Shown here piece by piece: positions 25,291 to 34,104 of a DNA stretch of 64,000 nucleotides. The stretch is from NCBI RefSeq assembly GCF_963676855.1, contig NZ_OY781460.1:3013501-3077500 (forward strand), read 5' to 3'. The DNA is from an uncultured Anaeromusa sp. (GTDB lineage Bacteria > Bacillota > Negativicutes > Anaeromusales > Anaeromusaceae). Below the pieces are notes generated by a model. The model saw nothing but the letters and a program-made list of their open reading frames with translations, was not told the origin of the DNA and made no database searches. Each line of letters starts with the position of its first letter. The first letter of the stretch is position 1. A program made the translations under genes and the position numbers.

Positions 25291-27099
25291 TTAATCACCT
25301 CCATTGGCTTGAATGATCGCTTGAATTGCTTCTTTTTCAAGACTTCCAATCGTTCTTGTTACAGCTGCTTTCTTCCTGAGATTCCATTCTGTAATTTTGA
25401 TACCATTTTCCGCAAGAACTCGTCCGGCCCATTGCAGTTTTCGCACATGAAAGATCTGTGTAGTCTCTACGCACGAGTTCAGCAAAAGCGCCGTCTTCGG
25501 TAATTTGCTCAGATGCATCCGCACTATAGCCTCTGCATTTACCAATTTCGCCATTCGTGTTGCCGTAATACGAATCGGTTTTTCAATTGAGTTAAGCTCC
25601 CTGTAAATCGCATCTTTTATCTGCCCAGCCAGTAATTGATCCCGTATACGCCAATTCACCTTTTCACTGGCAATGACACTAGTTGCCGCTTTTCTGGGTA
25701 TATGCCTCTGCAGCCAATCCTTATCCTGTCGATAAAGCCAGGTATAAAGAGCTGCATGCTTCTTCCTAAGTGCATTTACTCCTAACCGCTCATATTCTTC
25801 AAGCAAAACTAGCCATTTTCGCCGCATGTCTTCAAGCTTTTTTGCTTCTATCAATTGAGGATATGTCTTTAAAGTCGTCTTTTTAAGTAGTTGCTTGCGT
25901 ATTGTATCTGGATGAACTTGCAATTGAACAGCAAGCTCTTTAATTGTAGTCCCTCCAGTTGTAATCAGCTCCGTCACGCGTTGCCTCCAGACATTCCCTA
26001 CTCCAACGATTTCATCCCACCATAGCTTATTTTGTCTAGTCGGCGAATCTATTTTTTTCATATATGTATAACCGCACAATTCACACCGAAAAATAGCTTT
26101 ACGCGGTTCCTGATTTTTATATTTTATTCGCAAAATTACAGGTTTCCCGTAATGCTCCGCCATTCGGTTTAAGCATGGCCAAGGCCCCTTTCCAAAAGGC
26201 TGCCAGTTTGCGTCGGACTGGTAAAACGAGGCTAAATCCCCCCATAGAATTCGGATTAAAACCAAGCAACGTGGTGCATGGTATAGCCCCCGTTCTCTAT
26301 GCAGTATGCTTTTCAACCACCTAGTCATATCTGCTACCGAATGAATGCCAACCATCCCAAGCAACGCTTCATGGCATCGCATAGAAAAGAACGCTTTGAT
26401 TTTTTCCTCACAAATCCGTTCTGTACCTAACGTTGCTAACCCCATTTCTTTTACCCTGGCCATACATTTCGCTCGAAAATTCATTTCTATTCGATTCTCT
26501 TGTTCAAGCAAAGACACAGCATCGTTAACCATGCCTACAACTTCCTTACTCTTCTTTTCAGGGTCTATATTTACCGGTTCATATAATACTTCTTCTAGGG
26601 ATCGCAATGCCTTTGTATCCGGAAATTCTCCTAAATTCACCTCATGAATTGAACAAACTGCCACTCCTTGAACTTGATGTATTCTGTGCCAATACGCTTC
26701 TCCTAACAACGCTCTATCTTTTTCTACACATAACGAGCAAAACCGGAAATTTTGATGTGTAGAAAATCCCCCAGCCATATGCCCGCTCATATATAAAATC
26801 TTATTGCCACTTCCATGTATCATCTCATCCGCAAGTGACTTTCGCCTTGCTTCCGACATAAACGCAGCATAAAAAGGGAATAGAGTATGCTTTTGCAGCA
26901 GTTCTTGTGCATCCATCCCGGCCCATTCCGCTATGATGCTTAAATGCGCCGGCAAGTCCATCCGTATTGTTAGACGCCGCCGTTCAAATAGTTCTTTCCA
27001 TGTATGCTCTCCCACTACACTTCCCGCATGAACTTGATACCGAGCCAATAAACTATAAACCGTTTCATCTGGATATGGCTTAGGAAAATACATACGCAT
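25291..27099 (-). CDS. tnsD: TnsD/TniQ-type target-selection protein
   Basis: Binds the end of glmS and recruits TnsC so that the transposon enters attTn7. About 602 residues. The TniQ domain at the N-terminus carries a CCCH zinc site (Cys124-Ser-Leu-Cys127, Cys152 and His155 in the longer reading from 27108). A second CxxC (RCELCGYTY, about 342-345) and PCLNRMAEHYG fit the TnsD-specific C-terminal region; a helix-turn-helix-like segment (TTIKELAVQLQVHPDTIRKQ) follows near residue 385. Start MRMYFP at 27099 has AGGTGA upstream; an in-frame GTG at 27108 is possible. The insertion at glmS in this window supports the function directly. Confidence 0.9.
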   Translation of the reverse strand: MRMYFPKPYPDETVYSLLARYQVHAGSVVGEHTWKELFERRRLTIRMDLPAHLSIIAEWAGMDAQELLQKHTLFPFYAAFMSEARRKSLADEMIHGSGNKILYMSGHMAGGFSTHQNFRFCSLCVEKDRALLGEAYWHRIHQVQGVAVCSIHEVNLGEFPDTKALRSLEEVLYEPVNIDPEKKSKEVVGMVNDAVSLLEQENRIEMNFRAKCMARVKEMGLATLGTERICEEKIKAFFSMRCHEALLGMVGIHSVADMTRWLKSILHRERGLYHAPRCLVLIRILWGDLASFYQSDANWQPFGKGPWPCLNRMAEHYGKPVILRIKYKNQEPRKAIFRCELCGYTYMKKIDSPTRQNKLWWDEIVGVGNVWRQRVTELITTGGTTIKELAVQLQVHPDTIRKQLLKKTTLKTYPQLIEAKKLEDMRRKWLVLLEEYERLGVNALRKKHAALYTWLYRQDKDWLQRHIPRKAATSVIASEKVNWRIRDQLLAGQIKDAIYRELNSIEKPIRITATRMAKLVNAEAIVRMHLSKLPKTALLLNSCVETTQIFHVRKLQWAGRVLAENGIKITEWNLRKKAAVTRTIGSLEKEAIQAIIQANGGD

Positions 27100-27108
27100 G
27101 CACTTCAC

Positions 27109-28743
27109 CTACCAACTAAATTCGCTTAAAGGCCCCTTGATATATCCATTTTCATTTAATACTTCATAACTGCTTTTGTTGTTTCGTTTTGCATATAGCT
27201 GCAGTAATATACCTGGTTCAGTTCCTGCGCTCTCTTTCTTGCGCCGTTCTTTTTTACTATTCCCCGCAACCATTGCGGCTTTAAGAGTTGCACAGCATCT
27301 CAAAACCAGATTCTCCCACTCTTCATACAGAGAAAAACCGTTTTTTTGACTACTTACTTGCTGCAATGCTTTTATAATAATGGCCTCTTCAAACCCTCTG
27401 TTTAGCAAAAACTTGCTGCATTTACTATCCCAAGAGCTTCGTTGGGGCAGACTCTTCTTTGTCTTCTCTTTTAAAATAGAAACATTTTTATAACGCGCAA
27501 TCGCTTCGCTGATATCAAGAGGTTGCATATCCGGATATTTAGCCAGTTCGTGGGGATTTTTAGTTTTTAACGCTTCCAGCATAGGCTTCATCAGTTTAAA
27601 GTGCTCTTTAGCAGTATCGATAACCAATTCCGTTGTTACTATTTCAATCCGATGGGCGATAGCTCGTAATTGAGATAACAAAAATAGCTTAACCGCAACA
27701 TCAACAATTCCCTGACTTTCTTCGTAAAATAAGGCTTTCATTTCTTCAGTGCAAGAAAACTCCATCTTAGTCCACTGATATTTCCACATGCTGTCCATTA
27801 AGATGTCCCATTGTACGCCCGACTCTAGCGCTTCCCAGACTAAGCAACCAACGCCAGTACCTCTTCGTGCTTGTCTAAAGTCGTTCTGCAAGACAGGAAG
27901 CGCCCCCATGGTTCCCACTAAAACGACCGGTATACCGATCGTATTTATAAGCGTAACAAAGAAATTCAACATCTTTTCCGCTCCGCCGCTCTTCGCCATG
28001 CTCAAATGCTGAATCTCATCAATTACGAGAACTCCAATACAATGAAGGGCCGCCAGTTGCGCCATATGATGAATCATGGCATCTAACGGCATGCGGCTGC
28101 TGGCAAATTTACTTCTATAATTAGTCCCGAGGATTTCATCGACCGTTTCAAAAAATCGCCGACACAGCCCGCCTAAAGAACCATCAAACGGGCAATCCAA
28201 CTTTAACCAAACAATTTGATATAGTTCTATTTCCTGTTCATGAATAATCAGTTGCGGATAAAGGAGAAGTATCCTCTCAATTCCCATTGTTTTTCCTACG
28301 CCAGACGGCCCAATAATCGAAAACGATGCTGCCGTATGCGACAAATCTTTAGGAAGTTCATACTGTCCTACTTGCAACAATTGCTTGCGGATCCTGTTCA
28401 ATTCTTTAATTCTATCGATCCCTAATGGATTTCGGCCAATATACCCTTGCCGAACCAGCCTTGACAATCGGCTCTCTAGATCGCAATGAACTGGCAGTGG
28501 TTGAAAAAAGAAATTCAACAATTGGCTGTGAGCAGAATGAATACGTTGCACACTCGGCAACAACCTTTCACTTTCTTCGTACTCTGGGGTTCGAACTAAC
28601 AGCTCCATGGCTTCAATATCTTCCCATAACGGAGGCAAAGCTTCAATCAACGGATTCCCTTCATACGCTTTTACTTTGGTCTCAATATAGCAGGCATGCT
28701 GCATACTCCCCAGCAACATTGGCCTTCTATTCGCATGCTCCAC
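27109..28743 (-). CDS. tnsC: TnsC-type AAA+ regulator of transposition
   Basis: ATPase that links target selection (TnsD/TnsE) to the TnsAB transposase and enforces target immunity. 544 residues with Walker A GPSGVGKT (145-152), Walker B VLVIDEIQ (238-245) and sensor-1 VVLVGTMGAL. The N-terminal 90 residues and the C-terminal 200 residues correspond to the regions that in Tn7 contact TnsD and TnsAB. Starts at the last base of tnsB (overlap of one base) and ends flush with tnsD, so the genes are translationally coupled. Confidence 0.93.
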   Translation of the reverse strand: MEHANRRPMLLGSMQHACYIETKVKAYEGNPLIEALPPLWEDIEAMELLVRTPEYEESERLLPSVQRIHSAHSQLLNFFFQPLPVHCDLESRLSRLVRQGYIGRNPLGIDRIKELNRIRKQLLQVGQYELPKDLSHTAASFSIIGPSGVGKTMGIERILLLYPQLIIHEQEIELYQIVWLKLDCPFDGSLGGLCRRFFETVDEILGTNYRSKFASSRMPLDAMIHHMAQLAALHCIGVLVIDEIQHLSMAKSGGAEKMLNFFVTLINTIGIPVVLVGTMGALPVLQNDFRQARRGTGVGCLVWEALESGVQWDILMDSMWKYQWTKMEFSCTEEMKALFYEESQGIVDVAVKLFLLSQLRAIAHRIEIVTTELVIDTAKEHFKLMKPMLEALKTKNPHELAKYPDMQPLDISEAIARYKNVSILKEKTKKSLPQRSSWDSKCSKFLLNRGFEEAIIIKALQQVSSQKNGFSLYEEWENLVLRCCATLKAAMVAGNSKKERRKKESAGTEPGILLQLYAKRNNKSSYEVLNENGYIKGPLSEFSW

Positions 28744-30911
28744 TAACTATCCCCCCGCTCTTTTTGCTGGTTCAAAAGATACGAAATTAAATGGCTAGGA
28801 ACATTTCCAGCTTCCTTTTTAGCCGATTCTACCTTAACTTCTGTTTTTTCAATACTTGGGCGCGAAGCATCTTCTAACACGAAGGCTTCCTTTTGCCGGA
28901 TTATTTCACGTTCTTCTTTACGGTTAGAACGAATGCCCTTTAAACGCTTTTTCTTAGTTTGCAATCCATTTTGCGTTACATTATTCGTTTTTGTTATTGC
29001 TTCCTCAACCACTTGATCGATTAGCGCCCTTACCTGTACACCCGAGTATAAACCTTCTTTTTTCAGGTCACTCGTCATTGTATTTTCATAACTCAAAAGG
29101 TCTTCTACTTCTGAAAGGGACATCCCCTGAAACCGTAAATCTTTATCCAACAGCCGACAAACTTCATATTCACGTCCATTCTCGCTTCGTATATAAATCG
29201 GACTCATTATTCTCGGATCGTAGCTCACTTCAATTTTCCAAGTTCCTTTTTGCCTCGCCTTTTCAAACCATCTGTTTTTCAATGCAATTTCACAAGAATA
29301 GTGCATTTTCTTGAATAAAATACCTCTAGCCGTAACTACAGCATTATCACGTGGCATAAGATTCAATTTAACAATTTCTTCATCGATCCACCGCAAAGAG
29401 CCTGAACGATTCTTTACTCCCCAATTCCAAAGTTCTATTGGTATTGGCTTTACGTCTTCTGCTATCATTTGCTGATCTCTAATATATCTTGGCAACACTT
29501 TCATGTTATTATGTTCAATGATTACCGCTAAAATGATTTTGGTAAATTGGTAAATATCTAATTTTGCATTCAACCGATAGTCTTGTGCGCCTCTTTCTTG
29601 AAAATCACGCTGAACTGCGCCAGGAGTTGTAGGACGAAATTCATCTTGTATCGTTTTAAATAATCGTTCAATAATCCCTTTTAAGTCTCCTCGGTATGCA
29701 GGTGTATTTTCTCCCCGAATCCGCAAACTATCCAGTAAAGGCTCTAGATCCCCTTGCAACATTTCGCCCCGATCTGCTAAAAGAGCGCTTGGCAAATGCC
29801 GACAAGGCCATTGTTCGTCTTCAATTGCAATGCCATATTCCTGACAAAATTTTGGCTTATCCTGAACCACATTAGCCAATGCCATCATAGCTCCTAACCA
29901 TGATGGCCCTTCTAATCCCACATATACCCCAACGACCATGCGACTAAATACATCTATCACGCCATATATTACAGGCCGTCCTATAATATGCTCTCTTTTT
30001 AACCTTGATACTAAATAAATATCAGCAATAGTTGCATCAAACTGGAATTTTTCTCCTGGCCCAAAAGCTTCCGCTGTAGAATCTCCAGTAATTGCGCGGT
30101 TATTGCGCAAAAACTCTTTTTCTCCCTCTCTAGCCTTAACTGCGTCAGACTCGTCAAACTCCTTTCTATATATCTGATAAAATTGCGTAAAGCTTGGCCT
30201 TTTTTCTTCCTCAACCAACGTAACTTTTACAGCCCCGTTATCTATCTCTATATCCTCACTAAAGTACTTTTTAAGCATTGATTGGTATGCTTGGGGCAAA
30301 GACATCTTTCCCGATTGAAGGTAGAATTCTTTAATTGAACGACAAATTATCTCACGTAATTGACTTGTCAAATTTATACCTTCACTAAATTGCATAGACT
30401 TTCGTGGCCGCCCTCGTTTCCGTTCCCCAGGTTCTCTATTTCTTCCTTTTCCTCCAGAAAAAACATAGTCTGGTATTAGCGCATTTTTGTTTAATCCACG
30501 TTGCCAATAACGAAACAAGTGACGATAAATGTAATACTCACGCAGATTATGTTTCTCTGCAACTTTTCGTATCATAGCCCCACGCTGCTTCTTAATAAAA
30601 ATGGCAGGCTCATTTTCCATGCCAGTTAATTCAACTATAATGCTCCATGCCTTATCCCGTACGTCGCGTTGTGCTGGACTGAGTTCTTCTTCAAAAAAAT
30701 GAAGACTCCACGGATCATTATCTACCCATGTTGCTTTTCCAGTTTCTATAGCATTTGAGACATCCGTCACATGATAAAAAACTGGCAACCCTTTTTTCTT
30801 TGTAATATCAATAGCATATAAAGCGTTTTGCTCCTCTGAAATCCAAAGGATCCTATCGACTCGTCCTTCAAACTCATCATGCCAAGAAATAATTTGATTG
30901 ACCGCGATCAT
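28743..30911 (-). CDS. tnsB: TnsB-type DDE transposase
   Basis: Binds the end repeats and joins the transposon 3' ends to target DNA. 722 residues with a retroviral-integrase fold; catalytic triad Asp292 (FDATIAD), Asp380 (LLADRGEM) and Glu415 (GIIERLFKT). N-terminal helix-turn-helix region with a basic segment (GERKRGRPRKSMQF) and a C-terminal tail (KKKRLKGIRSNRKEE...) expected to contact TnsC. The gene overlaps tnsA by 35 bases. Complete, no disruptions. Confidence 0.94.
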   Translation of the reverse strand: MIAVNQIISWHDEFEGRVDRILWISEEQNALYAIDITKKKGLPVFYHVTDVSNAIETGKATWVDNDPWSLHFFEEELSPAQRDVRDKAWSIIVELTGMENEPAIFIKKQRGAMIRKVAEKHNLREYYIYRHLFRYWQRGLNKNALIPDYVFSGGKGRNREPGERKRGRPRKSMQFSEGINLTSQLREIICRSIKEFYLQSGKMSLPQAYQSMLKKYFSEDIEIDNGAVKVTLVEEEKRPSFTQFYQIYRKEFDESDAVKAREGEKEFLRNNRAITGDSTAEAFGPGEKFQFDATIADIYLVSRLKREHIIGRPVIYGVIDVFSRMVVGVYVGLEGPSWLGAMMALANVVQDKPKFCQEYGIAIEDEQWPCRHLPSALLADRGEMLQGDLEPLLDSLRIRGENTPAYRGDLKGIIERLFKTIQDEFRPTTPGAVQRDFQERGAQDYRLNAKLDIYQFTKIILAVIIEHNNMKVLPRYIRDQQMIAEDVKPIPIELWNWGVKNRSGSLRWIDEEIVKLNLMPRDNAVVTARGILFKKMHYSCEIALKNRWFEKARQKGTWKIEVSYDPRIMSPIYIRSENGREYEVCRLLDKDLRFQGMSLSEVEDLLSYENTMTSDLKKEGLYSGVQVRALIDQVVEEAITKTNNVTQNGLQTKKKRLKGIRSNRKEEREIIRQKEAFVLEDASRPSIEKTEVKVESAKKEAGNVPSHLISYLLNQQKERGDS

Positions 30912-31740
30912 CTTCTATTTCCCCCTCGCCATGAGAAAACTCAGATACCTTTTTCATGATAGAAAATGGACTATTCCAATCAACCATGCGTATTTCTTTT
31001 CTTGCCATCAAATGACGCAATATAGATAAAAAAGCGCCTTCTTGGAGATGATACTCGTCATCCAAATTCATTAGCAAATCCTTAAGCCTAGCGTCACCAT
31101 TAAGTACCATCCTTTGCTGCAGAACTTTAAAAAGTGAAACCACGGTTTCTTTCGATAACCCGCTTATCTCTTCCAATTCATAGCTTGGATGCAACCATGC
31201 CAAGTTTTTTGCCAATTGCTTTGGAATTTCTTTCTCTGTAACAATTCCCCAATTGACGCCTTTTTCTTCCCAATAACTTCGTTCAATATCAAGTTTTTCC
31301 AACGTACGTTTTTGATTTAATTCCTCGCTTTGCTTTATAGTTCTTGCAAGTGTAATAATAGCTCCCGATTTATCTTTCGCTGTAATCACAAAATCGGTCG
31401 TCATTACCAATACAACCCCTGTAGCTCTTTCAGCAGGGTGACGATATCCAAACTTTTCAGCTATCATTTGAGTATCTTTTCGAGGTAAAGGAAATTGTTC
31501 GCGAACGTCCACAACTTCATCACAAAAATCCAGCAAATAAAAATAATCGCGTTCTAAATCGGATAAAAGATGTACTATCCTTTGGTTTTTTATTCCTTTA
31601 ATCCTGCTGGACCTGCCGCGAGAGGACAAAGATTGTACTCGAAGCCAAGGAGAATATTCTTTTCCCTCCCCATACCCTCTACCCTCTTCAATATAGCGTT
31701 GAATTTTCTCTTCCGTCCAAGCATAGCGATACTTAGCCAT
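30877..31740 (-). CDS. tnsA: TnsA-type endonuclease subunit of the transposase
   Basis: Cuts the 5' ends of the transposon, which turns transposition into cut-and-paste. 287 residues. The catalytic set is visible: Glu63 (SDLERDYF), Asp116 (MTTDFVIT) and Lys136 (ARTIKQSEE), matching Glu63, Asp114, Lys132 of Tn7 TnsA. The C-terminal winged-helix part follows (KGVNWGIVTEKEI...). The ATG lies 9 bases from a GGGCGG that is part of a hairpin (31749-31796), so translation from long read-through transcripts may be blocked. Confidence 0.93.
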   Translation of the reverse strand: MAKYRYAWTEEKIQRYIEEGRGYGEGKEYSPWLRVQSLSSRGRSSRIKGIKNQRIVHLLSDLERDYFYLLDFCDEVVDVREQFPLPRKDTQMIAEKFGYRHPAERATGVVLVMTTDFVITAKDKSGAIITLARTIKQSEELNQKRTLEKLDIERSYWEEKGVNWGIVTEKEIPKQLAKNLAWLHPSYELEEISGLSKETVVSLFKVLQQRMVLNGDARLKDLLMNLDDEYHLQEGAFLSILRHLMARKEIRMVDWNSPFSIMKKVSEFSHGEGEIEDDRGQSNYFLA

Positions 31741-31748
31741 AAAGAAAA

Positions 31749-31796
31749 GCCGCCCTTCATAATAATCTTAAAATAAGATTACCATAAATTGACGGC
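31749..31796 (-). promoter_or_regulatory. Hairpin over the tnsA ribosome binding site, copy C
   Basis: GCCGCCCTTCATAATAATCT and TAAGATTACCATAAATTGAC...GGC fold into a 22-bp imperfect stem with a three-base loop. In the tnsA direction its 3' arm contains the AAGGGCGG site 9-12 bases before the tnsA ATG and is followed by TTTTC. It is homologous to terminator hairpins A and B (13541-13595 and 10681-10732) and could both terminate glmS read-through and hide the tnsA start region. Confidence 0.55.
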
Positions 31797-31814
31797 ATTT
31801 TCACTCGTTCGGTG

Positions 31815-31904
31815 TTTTTCTCAAACTATATTATAGTTTTCTCAATCTATATTATAGACTCCAAACTTTATTATAGTTTTCTCGAACTTTATTATAGTTT
31901 CACA
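31815..31904 (-). repeat. Tn7-like right end with four TnsB-type sites
   Basis: Four head-to-tail sites of about 21 bases each, on the minus strand: CTATAATAAAGTTCGAGAAA, CTATAATAAAGTTTGGAGT, CTATAATATAGATTGAGAAA and CTATAATATAGTTTGAGAAA (31877-31897, 31858-31876, 31837-31857, 31815-31836), capped by TGTGAAA at 31904. The close packing of four sites is the Tn7 right-end arrangement. Confidence 0.85.
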
Positions 31905-31909
31905 TTTAT
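31905..31909. repeat. Target site duplication TTTAT, right copy
   Basis: TTTAT follows the right terminus and matches 13592-13596 exactly; it lies 21 bases from the glmS stop codon. Confidence 0.85.
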
Positions 31910-31930
31910 CATTTATACCAGCTAACTTAC

Positions 31931-33760
31931 TTACTCGACAGTGACGCTTTTTGCGAGGTTACGTGGTTTATCTACGTCGCAGCCACGAGTGACGGCAGCG
32001 TAGTAAGCCAGGAGCTGCAGCGGAATGACCGCCAGCAGCGGCGCCAAGTATTTGTCGGTCGCAGGGATCTGAATAACGTGATCCACATATTTTTTCAACT
32101 GCTCGTCGCCTTTGAGACCGATGCCGATAACGACGGCGTCCCGCGCCTTAACTTCTTTGATATTGCTTAATGTTTTCTCGTACACGTCTGTCTGTGTCGC
32201 CAAGGCGATAACCGGCACACCTTCAATAATCAAGGCCAAGGTGCCGTGCTTAAGTTCGCCGGCGGCATAGGCTTCCGCGTGGATGTACGAGATTTCTTTG
32301 AGCTTCAATGCGCCTTCCAAAGCCACCGCATAATCCAACGAGCGGCCGATGAAGAATACATCTTCGCTGAAGCCGTATTGCTGCGCGAACGTCTTGATGG
32401 GTTCTACGTCTTCCAGAATTTCATGCGCTTGTGCAGGCAGTTCCCGCAGGCCGCGGATAAGCTCCTGAATGCGCTCTGTCGGCAAAGCTTCTTTCAATCC
32501 GGCCATATAGATGCTCAACATGCACAGCGTAACCAGCTGCGTTGTGTAGGCTTTCGTGGAAGCCACGGAAATCTCCGGGCCCGCCAGAGTATACACCACT
32601 TGATCGGCTTCCCGAGCGATGGAGGAACCCAGCACATTGGTAATTGCCAGCGTGCGAGAGCCAAGACGCTTGGCTTCTTTCAACGCCGCCAGGGTATCGC
32701 TGGTTTCGCCGGACTGACTGATGACAATCGTCAAAGTCTTCTCATCAATCAAGGGCGAACGATAACGGAATTCAGAGGCGATATCCACTTCCACCGGAAT
32801 GCGTACCAAACGCTCAAGGAAGTTTTTGCCCACCATACCTGCATGATACGCCGTACCGCAAGCCACAATGGCAATTTTACTGATGTTGTCCATATCATGA
32901 CGAGTCCACTTCAGCTCTTCAAAAACGATGTGGCTGTCGTCTTTAGCCAGCCGTCCGCTCATGGTTTCCCGCACCGCTTTCGGCTGTTCGTATATTTCTT
33001 TGATCATGAAATGTTCGTAGCCGCCTTTTTCCGCAGCCTCCGCATCCCATTTGACTTCGAATACTTTTTTGGTAACAGGGACGCCTTGTCGATTCATCAC
33101 CCAAACAGCATCCTTGGTCACAATGGCCATTTCGCCGTCACTGAGAATGTAGGTCCGCCGGGTACGCTTGATAATGGCGGGAATATCGGAAGCGATGAAG
33201 TTTTCCCCCTCGCCTAGACCGATGACCAACGGATTATCCTGTTTGGTGCAAATCAGCTTGTCCGGATCTTGTTCTGACAAGAACACCAACGCATAGGAAC
33301 CTTCGATTTCAGCCAGAACTTTTTTTACCGCTTCTTCAAAGTTTCCCTGGTAATGCTCTTCCAGCAAATGAGCTACTACTTCTGTATCCGTTTCTGAAGT
33401 AAATACATGGCCTTTGGCGATCAGGTCTTCCTTCAGTTCCAGGTAATTCTCAATAATCCCGTTATGCACCACCGTAAACTTACCGGTGCAATCCGTATGG
33501 GGATGAGAGTTGACGTCCGACGGACGTCCATGAGTCGCCCAACGGGTATGTCCAATTCCGACATGTCCCTGGGGTTCCCGATTTTCCAATCGCTTGCAAA
33601 GAGCATTCAGACGGCCAACGCTTTTTTCCACATTCACTTTGACGCCATCGAAGACCGCAATGCCGGCCGAGTCATAGCCCCGATACTCCAGCTTACTCAA
33701 GCCTTCCAATAAAAACGGGGTCGCCTGATCGGGGCCGATATAACCAACAATACCACACAT
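31931..33760 (-). CDS. glmS: Glutamine-fructose-6-phosphate aminotransferase (GlmS)
   Basis: Makes glucosamine-6-phosphate from fructose-6-phosphate and glutamine, the first step to UDP-GlcNAc. 609 residues, beginning MCGIVGYIG whose Cys2 is the glutaminase nucleophile after Met removal. The N-terminal Ntn glutaminase domain (HTRWATHG, NGIIENY) is followed by two SIS sugar-isomerase domains (ACGTAYHAG, SQSGETSDT; GRSLDYAVALEGALKLKEISYIHAEAY, shown in part) and the C-terminus LAKSVTVE. The ATG at 33760 follows AGGAGG. Its leader is a glmS ribozyme, and its 3' end is the TnsD target of the adjoining transposon. Confidence 0.97.
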   Translation of the reverse strand: MCGIVGYIGPDQATPFLLEGLSKLEYRGYDSAGIAVFDGVKVNVEKSVGRLNALCKRLENREPQGHVGIGHTRWATHGRPSDVNSHPHTDCTGKFTVVHNGIIENYLELKEDLIAKGHVFTSETDTEVVAHLLEEHYQGNFEEAVKKVLAEIEGSYALVFLSEQDPDKLICTKQDNPLVIGLGEGENFIASDIPAIIKRTRRTYILSDGEMAIVTKDAVWVMNRQGVPVTKKVFEVKWDAEAAEKGGYEHFMIKEIYEQPKAVRETMSGRLAKDDSHIVFEELKWTRHDMDNISKIAIVACGTAYHAGMVGKNFLERLVRIPVEVDIASEFRYRSPLIDEKTLTIVISQSGETSDTLAALKEAKRLGSRTLAITNVLGSSIAREADQVVYTLAGPEISVASTKAYTTQLVTLCMLSIYMAGLKEALPTERIQELIRGLRELPAQAHEILEDVEPIKTFAQQYGFSEDVFFIGRSLDYAVALEGALKLKEISYIHAEAYAAGELKHGTLALIIEGVPVIALATQTDVYEKTLSNIKEVKARDAVVIGIGLKGDEQLKKYVDHVIQIPATDKYLAPLLAVIPLQLLAYYAAVTRGCDVDKPRNLAKSVTVE

Positions 33761-33774
33761 AATAGTATCCTCCT

Positions 33775-33941
33775 GCTTACACTTCTTAGGGAGGTTCCTG
33801 CCAAGACGCATTGTCCCCGCGGTCACCCTCGGGTTTTGTCGTCTTTTTACGGCTGCAGGTCCGCCGAGAGGCATCCGCTGATCGTCTCGATGCTCCTCTT
33901 CCTCGTCCTCTTAGCTGCAATATAGCCAAGAGCCAGCGCTT
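33775..33941 (-). ncRNA. glmS ribozyme (GlcN6P-activated self-cleaving leader)
   Basis: On the minus strand the leader contains the conserved ribozyme segments in order: AGCGC (from 33940, cleavage expected between A33940 and G33939), GAGGACGAGG, CAGCGGATGCCTCTC, CCGTAAAAAGACGACAAAAC, GGGTGACCGCGGGGACAA and AAGTGT near the 3' side. These match the pattern of known glmS ribozymes. Glucosamine-6-phosphate acts as a cofactor for cleavage, after which the mRNA is degraded, giving feedback control of glmS. Confidence 0.88.
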
Positions 33942-34005
33942 CATGGTCGGCTTTGCTTGCCTTGCTGCTTCCACCTCCTTGGGGCAAAACCAGCCTGACA
34001 GTAAA

Positions 34006-34032
34006 CAAAGGAGCACCTCCCGTGCTCCTTTG
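34006..34032 (-). terminator. Hairpin between glmM and the glmS ribozyme
   Basis: CAAAGGAGCAC (34006-34016) pairs perfectly with GTGCTCCTTTG (34022-34032). On the minus strand TTTACTG follows, so it may act as a weak terminator or as a leader stem upstream of the ribozyme. Confidence 0.5.
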
Positions 34033-34104
34033 CAACGTCATATATAGCTATTGTACTCGACGTCTGTCGTTTGGTCAACTTACTTCTCTCTTACGGTTTC
34101 GCTC

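Larger units (their letters stand above)
13597..31904 (-). mobile_element. Complete Tn7-like transposon inserted downstream of glmS
   Basis: An 18,308-bp element. Its ends read TGTAGAACTATAATATAG (left) and, on the other strand, TGTGAAACTATAATAAAG (right), and it is flanked by the 5-bp duplication TTTAT. The left end has three spaced TnsB-type sites, the right end four closely packed ones, the same 3-versus-4 asymmetry known for Tn7. The right end sits 21 bp past the glmS stop codon plus the duplication, the classic attTn7 position. tnsA-B-C-D-E read away from glmS at the right end. Cargo: a YgiT-type protein, an IS256 copy, a membrane protein with a tiny ORF, and a defence-like operon interrupted by an IS3 element. 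All tns genes are open, so the element may be active. Confidence 0.92.

Noticed and set aside
31815..31904. Repeats at 31.8-31.9 kb considered as a CRISPR-like array
   Set aside because: The repeats are about 21 bases with no spacers and match the transposon ends at 13.6 kb; they are TnsB-type sites.
32246..33217. Long 323-codon plus-strand ORF opposite glmS
   Set aside because: It is the antisense of a certain gene; composition follows glmS codon structure and there is no start signal.
33786..34047. Several overlapping ORFs of 64-78 codons on both strands upstream of glmS
   Set aside because: They overlap the glmS ribozyme and a leader hairpin, have no ribosome binding sites and no recognisable protein pattern.
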